Shown: positions 14,499 through 17,132 of the stretch, piece by piece
Numbering within the stretch: position 1 is the stretch's first letter
Layout of the letters: each line of letters opens with the position of its first letter
Notes under the pieces: model-generated
What the model saw: the letters and a program-made list of their open reading frames with translations, nothing else
Databases searched by the model: none
What the model was told of the DNA's origin: nothing
Origin: Rhodospirillaceae bacterium
GTDB lineage: Bacteria; Pseudomonadota; Alphaproteobacteria; UBA828
Direction: 5' to 3'
Length of the DNA: 17,132 bases
Assembly (NCBI GenBank): GCA_028819955.1
Contig: JAPPKP010000145.1
Location: 1-17,132 of the forward strand
Program-made: the position numbers and the translations under genes

Positions 14499-15476
14499 TT
14501 ACGGTCCGGGCAGGGCCTCGTCGAAGAAGCGCAGAATCTGCTCGTCGATCCGGGCGAGGAAGGCGCGCCGGTCGAAGCCTGCCGGATCGCGCCCTGCAGC
14601 GCCGACTTCATTCGCCATGGCGGGCGGAAACGGCGTGATAAAGGCGAAATGGTGCGCCTCCGGATGAACCATCAGGCGCGCGTACTCTCCCATCAGGGAA
14701 GCGACGTTTTCCGCGTGCCAGGGCTCACGCAGGACCCGATCGGCTTCCAGGTGATGGATCTGCGCCGGGACCTGAACGCCCGCGAAGGACCCATCGCCGA
14801 AGAGCGCACCAACCGGCGCCACGGCCGCGACCGCACCCACGCGCGGGTCCGAGAGGTCCGGCATCGGGCCGGCCGATTGCCCGCCCGGCCGGCCGTAGCC
14901 GCAGAATCCGGGGTCTTGCTCGTAACGCTGCGTGCAGTGGCGCGCGAGCACGCTCAGGTCCGCCCGGCCGCCGATCAGCGCGAGTACGCTGTATCCGCCG
15001 GCGGAATGCCCGACGGCCCCGATGCGTTCGACGTCAATACGCGGACCGAGCTCGGCATCGCCGAGGAGCCGATCCAGCACCGCGCTCAACTGGCGCGGAC
15101 GCCGCAGCCAGTTCGCCGCCGTGCCGCTGAACCGGTCGTCGCGCCAACTGTCGCCGGCGTGCTCGGGTGCGGCCACGATGTAGCCGCCCTCCGCCAGGCG
15201 GATCGCGGTGTCGCGGTGATTCAGGCGCCCGCCCCCGCTGCCGTGCGATAGCAGAACGAGGCCGTATCGCCCGTCGCCGACCGGCGCGCCCCGGCTTGCG
15301 TTCATGGTGAACGGGCCGACGGCCGTCCGCCCGCTCTTCTCGCTCGGATACCAGAGCGCGGTGACCAGCCTTTCGCCGTCGGCTTCGACGTAGATGTCGC
15401 GAAAGCCAACGCCCTCAGCCTTTGCGCCGGAAACTGCGATCACGACCGCCAGCGCGAGCATGGGAAGAAGTGTCAT
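14499..15476 (-). CDS. Exported alpha/beta hydrolase, dienelactone hydrolase-like
   Basis: A 325-residue protein with an N-terminal signal peptide (hydrophobic core about residues 3-16, cleavage near AKA at 18-20). The alpha/beta hydrolase core shows the oxyanion region [10 protein letters not shown] (74-83), the nucleophile elbow GHSAG with S158 (156-160), a probable acid D246 in EADRV, and a probable catalytic histidine at 275 or 276 in EAHHFAF. This pattern resembles predicted dienelactone hydrolases and PAF-acetylhydrolase-like esterases. Two cysteines (181 and 192) in the cap region could form a periplasmic disulfide. ATG 15476 is chosen because it gives a proper signal peptide and has AGGA eight bases upstream; the frame stays open to 15887 only by running antisense through ETF-QO. 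It is convergent with hyuB, with 25 bases between their stops. Confidence 0.87.
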   Translation of the reverse strand: MTLLPMLALAVVIAVSGAKAEGVGFRDIYVEADGERLVTALWYPSEKSGRTAVGPFTMNASRGAPVGDGRYGLVLLSHGSGGGRLNHRDTAIRLAEGGYIVAAPEHAGDSWRDDRFSGTAANWLRRPRQLSAVLDRLLGDAELGPRIDVERIGAVGHSAGGYSVLALIGGRADLSVLARHCTQRYEQDPGFCGYGRPGGQSAGPMPDLSDPRVGAVAAVAPVGALFGDGSFAGVQVPAQIHHLEADRVLREPWHAENVASLMGEYARLMVHPEAHHFAFITPFPPAMANEVGAAGRDPAGFDRRAFLARIDEQILRFFDEALPGP

Positions 15477-15497
15477 GGGTCGTATCCTGCCACAGCA

Positions 15498-15511
15498 CCC
15501 GGCGCGCCGGG
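15498..15511. promoter_or_regulatory. Perfect 14-base palindrome in the hydrolase/ETF-QO divergent region
   Basis: CCCGGCGCGCCGGG is its own reverse complement. It sits in the 79-base gap between two divergent genes, where an operator would be expected. GC-rich palindromes also occur by chance in a genome of this composition, so regulation is only a possibility. Confidence 0.3.
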
Positions 15512-15516
15512 GGCGC

Positions 15517-15544
15517 TTGCGCAGCGGGCTTTTTCCGCGACAAT
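15517..15544 (+). promoter_or_regulatory. Weak candidate promoter for ETF-QO
   Basis: TTGCGC (15517-15522, three of six -35 matches) and GACAAT (15539-15544, four of six -10 matches) are 16 bases apart. The -10 ends 11 bases before the ATG at 15556, implying a leader of only a few bases. The match is marginal. Confidence 0.25.
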
Positions 15545-15555
15545 CTGCAAGGCGC

Positions 15556-17132
15556 ATGAGCCGGGAATCGATGGAGTTCGACGTGGTGATCGTAGGCGCG
15601 GGTCCCGCCGGGCTCGCCGCCGCGATACGCCTGCGCCAGCTCGCCGAGGAGTCAGGCCGCGAGATCAGCGTGACCGTGCTCGAGAAGGGTTCCGAGGTGG
15701 GCGCGCACATCCTCTCGGGCGCCGTCTTCGAGCCGCGCGCACTCGACGAGCTGATCCCGGACTGGAAGGAGAAAGGCGCGCCGCTCAACACGCGGGCCGG
15801 CAGCGACGAGTTCCGCCTGCTCACCAGGAAGGGCGGCATCAGGATGCCGGGCGCGTGTCTGCCCCCGCAAATGCGCAACCACGGCAACTACATCATCAGC
15901 CTCGGCAACCTGTGCCGGTGGCTGGGCCAGCAGGCGGAGGAGCTCGGCGTCGAGGTCTACCCCGGCTTCGCCGCCGCCGAGGTGCTCTACCACGAGGACG
16001 GCAGGGTCAAGGGAGTCGCCACCGGGGACATGGGCATCGCCAAGGACGGCAGCCAGAAGGCGAGCTACGAGCCGGGCGTCGAGCTGCACGCGAAGTACAC
16101 GCTGTTCGCCGAGGGTGCCCGCGGCTCGCTCGCCAAGCAGCTGGTCGAGCGGTTCGATCTGCGCAGACGCTCGGACCCGCAGACCTACGGCATCGGCCTC
16201 AAGGAAGTCTGGGAGATCGAGCCCGGCAAGCACCGGCCGGGCCTGATCCAGCACACCTTCGGCTGGCCGCTGGACAGCCGCACCTACGGCGGCTCGTTCC
16301 TCTATCACTTCGACGAGAACCTGGTCTCGATCGGCTTCGTCGTGGCGCTCGACTACGAGAACCCGCACCTCTCGCCGTTCGACGAGTTTCAGCGCTTCAA
16401 GACCCATCCGCTGGTCCGCCCCGTGCTCGAAGGAGGCCAGCGCTTAGGCTACGGCGCGCGCGCGATCAACGAGGGCGGATACCAGTCGATTCCCGAGACT
16501 GTCTTCCCCGGCGGCGCGCTGATCGGCTGTGCCGCGGGCTTCCTCAACGTGCCCAAGATCAAGGGCAGCCACAACGCGATGAAGAGCGGCGCGCTCGCGG
16601 CCGAGGCGGTGTTCGCCGCGCTGGGCGAGGCCGACGACGGCACCGGGCCGCTCGACGCCTACCCGGCGGCGCTGCGGCGCTCCTGGGTGATGAAGGAGCT
16701 CCGCCAAGTCAGGAACTGCCGCCCGGCATTCCGTTGGGGGCTCGTCGCCGGCACTGTCATCAGCTTCATCGAGCTCTGGTCGGGAGGCATCCTGCCCTGG
16801 ACGCTGCGCAATCGCCACGATCACGAGAGCCTCAAGAAGGCCGCAGATGCGCCGAAGATCGCCTATCCGAAACCGGACGGCGTCGTCTCCTTCGACAAGC
16901 CGAGCTCGGTCTACCTCTCGAACACTAACCACGAGGAGGACCAGCCCGCACACTTGACGCTGAAGGACGACGGCGTACCGATTCAGGTGAACCTCGCCCT
17001 TTACGACGCGCCGGAGCAGCGCTACTGCCCGGCCGGCGTTTACGAGATCGTGGAGGACGCCACCGGCCCGCCGCACTTGCAGATCAACGCGCAGAACTGC
17101 GTGCACTGCAAGACCTGCGACATCAAGGACCC
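15556..17132 (+). CDS. Electron transfer flavoprotein-ubiquinone oxidoreductase (3' end outside window)
   Basis: ETF-QO passes electrons from electron transfer flavoprotein, reduced by acyl-CoA and other dehydrogenases, to the membrane ubiquinone pool. The first 525 codons are present. The FAD-binding GAGPAG is at 14-19, with the family segment GAHILSGAV at 49-57. A central stretch [15 protein letters not shown] and the hydrophobic membrane/quinone segment [15 protein letters not shown] follow. The 4Fe-4S cysteines are C491, C515, C518 and C521 (CxxCxxC plus one upstream), and the window ends just after them. Only about 20-30 residues should be missing. The ATG at 15556 fits the usual [14 protein letters not shown] start; a second ATG at 15571 is possible. 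The ribosome-binding site is weak. No ETF alpha/beta genes are in the window. Confidence 0.97.
   Translation, partial: MSRESMEFDVVIVGAGPAGLAAAIRLRQLAEESGREISVTVLEKGSEVGAHILSGAVFEPRALDELIPDWKEKGAPLNTRAGSDEFRLLTRKGGIRMPGACLPPQMRNHGNYIISLGNLCRWLGQQAEELGVEVYPGFAAAEVLYHEDGRVKGVATGDMGIAKDGSQKASYEPGVELHAKYTLFAEGARGSLAKQLVERFDLRRRSDPQTYGIGLKEVWEIEPGKHRPGLIQHTFGWPLDSRTYGGSFLYHFDENLVSIGFVVALDYENPHLSPFDEFQRFKTHPLVRPVLEGGQRLGYGARAINEGGYQSIPETVFPGGALIGCAAGFLNVPKIKGSHNAMKSGALAAEAVFAALGEADDGTGPLDAYPAALRRSWVMKELRQVRNCRPAFRWGLVAGTVISFIELWSGGILPWTLRNRHDHESLKKAADAPKIAYPKPDGVVSFDKPSSVYLSNTNHEEDQPAHLTLKDDGVPIQVNLALYDAPEQRYCPAGVYEIVEDATGPPHLQINAQNCVHCKTCDIKD

Noticed and set aside
12698..14611. A 637-codon open frame on the minus strand across the hydantoinase B gene
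   Set aside because: It is exactly antisense to a well-conserved gene; its His/Asp/Val/Arg-rich composition is the usual mirror product of a high-GC coding strand, and no domain is recognisable.
15477..15887. N-terminal extension of the alpha/beta hydrolase into ETF-QO
   Set aside because: It would bury the signal peptide in the middle of the protein and overlaps the strongly conserved FAD domain of ETF-QO.

Overview
The window is GC-rich, densely coded proteobacterial chromosome, most likely from an alphaproteobacterium of the Rhodospirillales kind. Supporting signs are the def-fmt-truA order, an HpnA-type hopanoid-associated epimerase, a secreted SNase-like protein with a C-terminal YLNFG domain, and an ETF-ubiquinone oxidoreductase. 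This placement is inferred from gene content, not from a search. I saw no rRNA, tRNA, insertion sequence, CRISPR array or phage gene, and no gene-free stretch longer than 300 bases.

Layout. (1) 1-3055, plus strand: the C-terminal end of a tungsten-type aldehyde:ferredoxin oxidoreductase (AOR), an FAD/NAD(P) oxidoreductase, a MoaD/ThiS-like sulfur carrier, an unrecognised small protein and an SRPBCC-fold protein. The first three fit together as an enzyme, its probable electron-transfer partner and a cofactor-maturation protein. (2) 3045-8142, minus strand, read from 8142 downward: CDP-alcohol phosphatidyltransferase, hpnA, a luciferase-like monooxygenase (LLM), def, fmt and truA. The last three handle initiator-Met formylation and deformylation and tRNA pseudouridylation. 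(3) 8194-10391, plus strand: a LicC/IPCT-like nucleotidyltransferase divergent from the CDP-alcohol gene, an orphan Phd/YefM-type antitoxin and a second LLM. (4) 10416-12655, minus strand: a secreted SNase-like protein translationally coupled to an M48 metalloprotease lipoprotein ending in LysM. (5) 12776-14473, plus strand: a solitary hydantoinase B subunit. (6) 14499-15476, minus strand: an exported alpha/beta hydrolase. (7) 15556 to the end, plus strand: ETF-QO, cut by the window edge shortly after its 4Fe-4S cysteine motif.

The most interesting unit is the divergent nucleotidyltransferase / CDP-alcohol phosphotransferase pair with hpnA. The first two have the right chemistry to activate a phosphorylated headgroup as CDP-X and move X-phosphate to an acceptor, and hpnA is coupled by a 4-base overlap. 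This could be an uncharacterised polar-lipid or hopanoid-decoration route; the substrate cannot be read from the sequence. Two minus-strand genes (the CDP-alcohol gene and the SNase-like gene) carry -10-like hexamers only 6-7 bases before ATG and lack a Shine-Dalgarno, which suggests leaderless transcripts.
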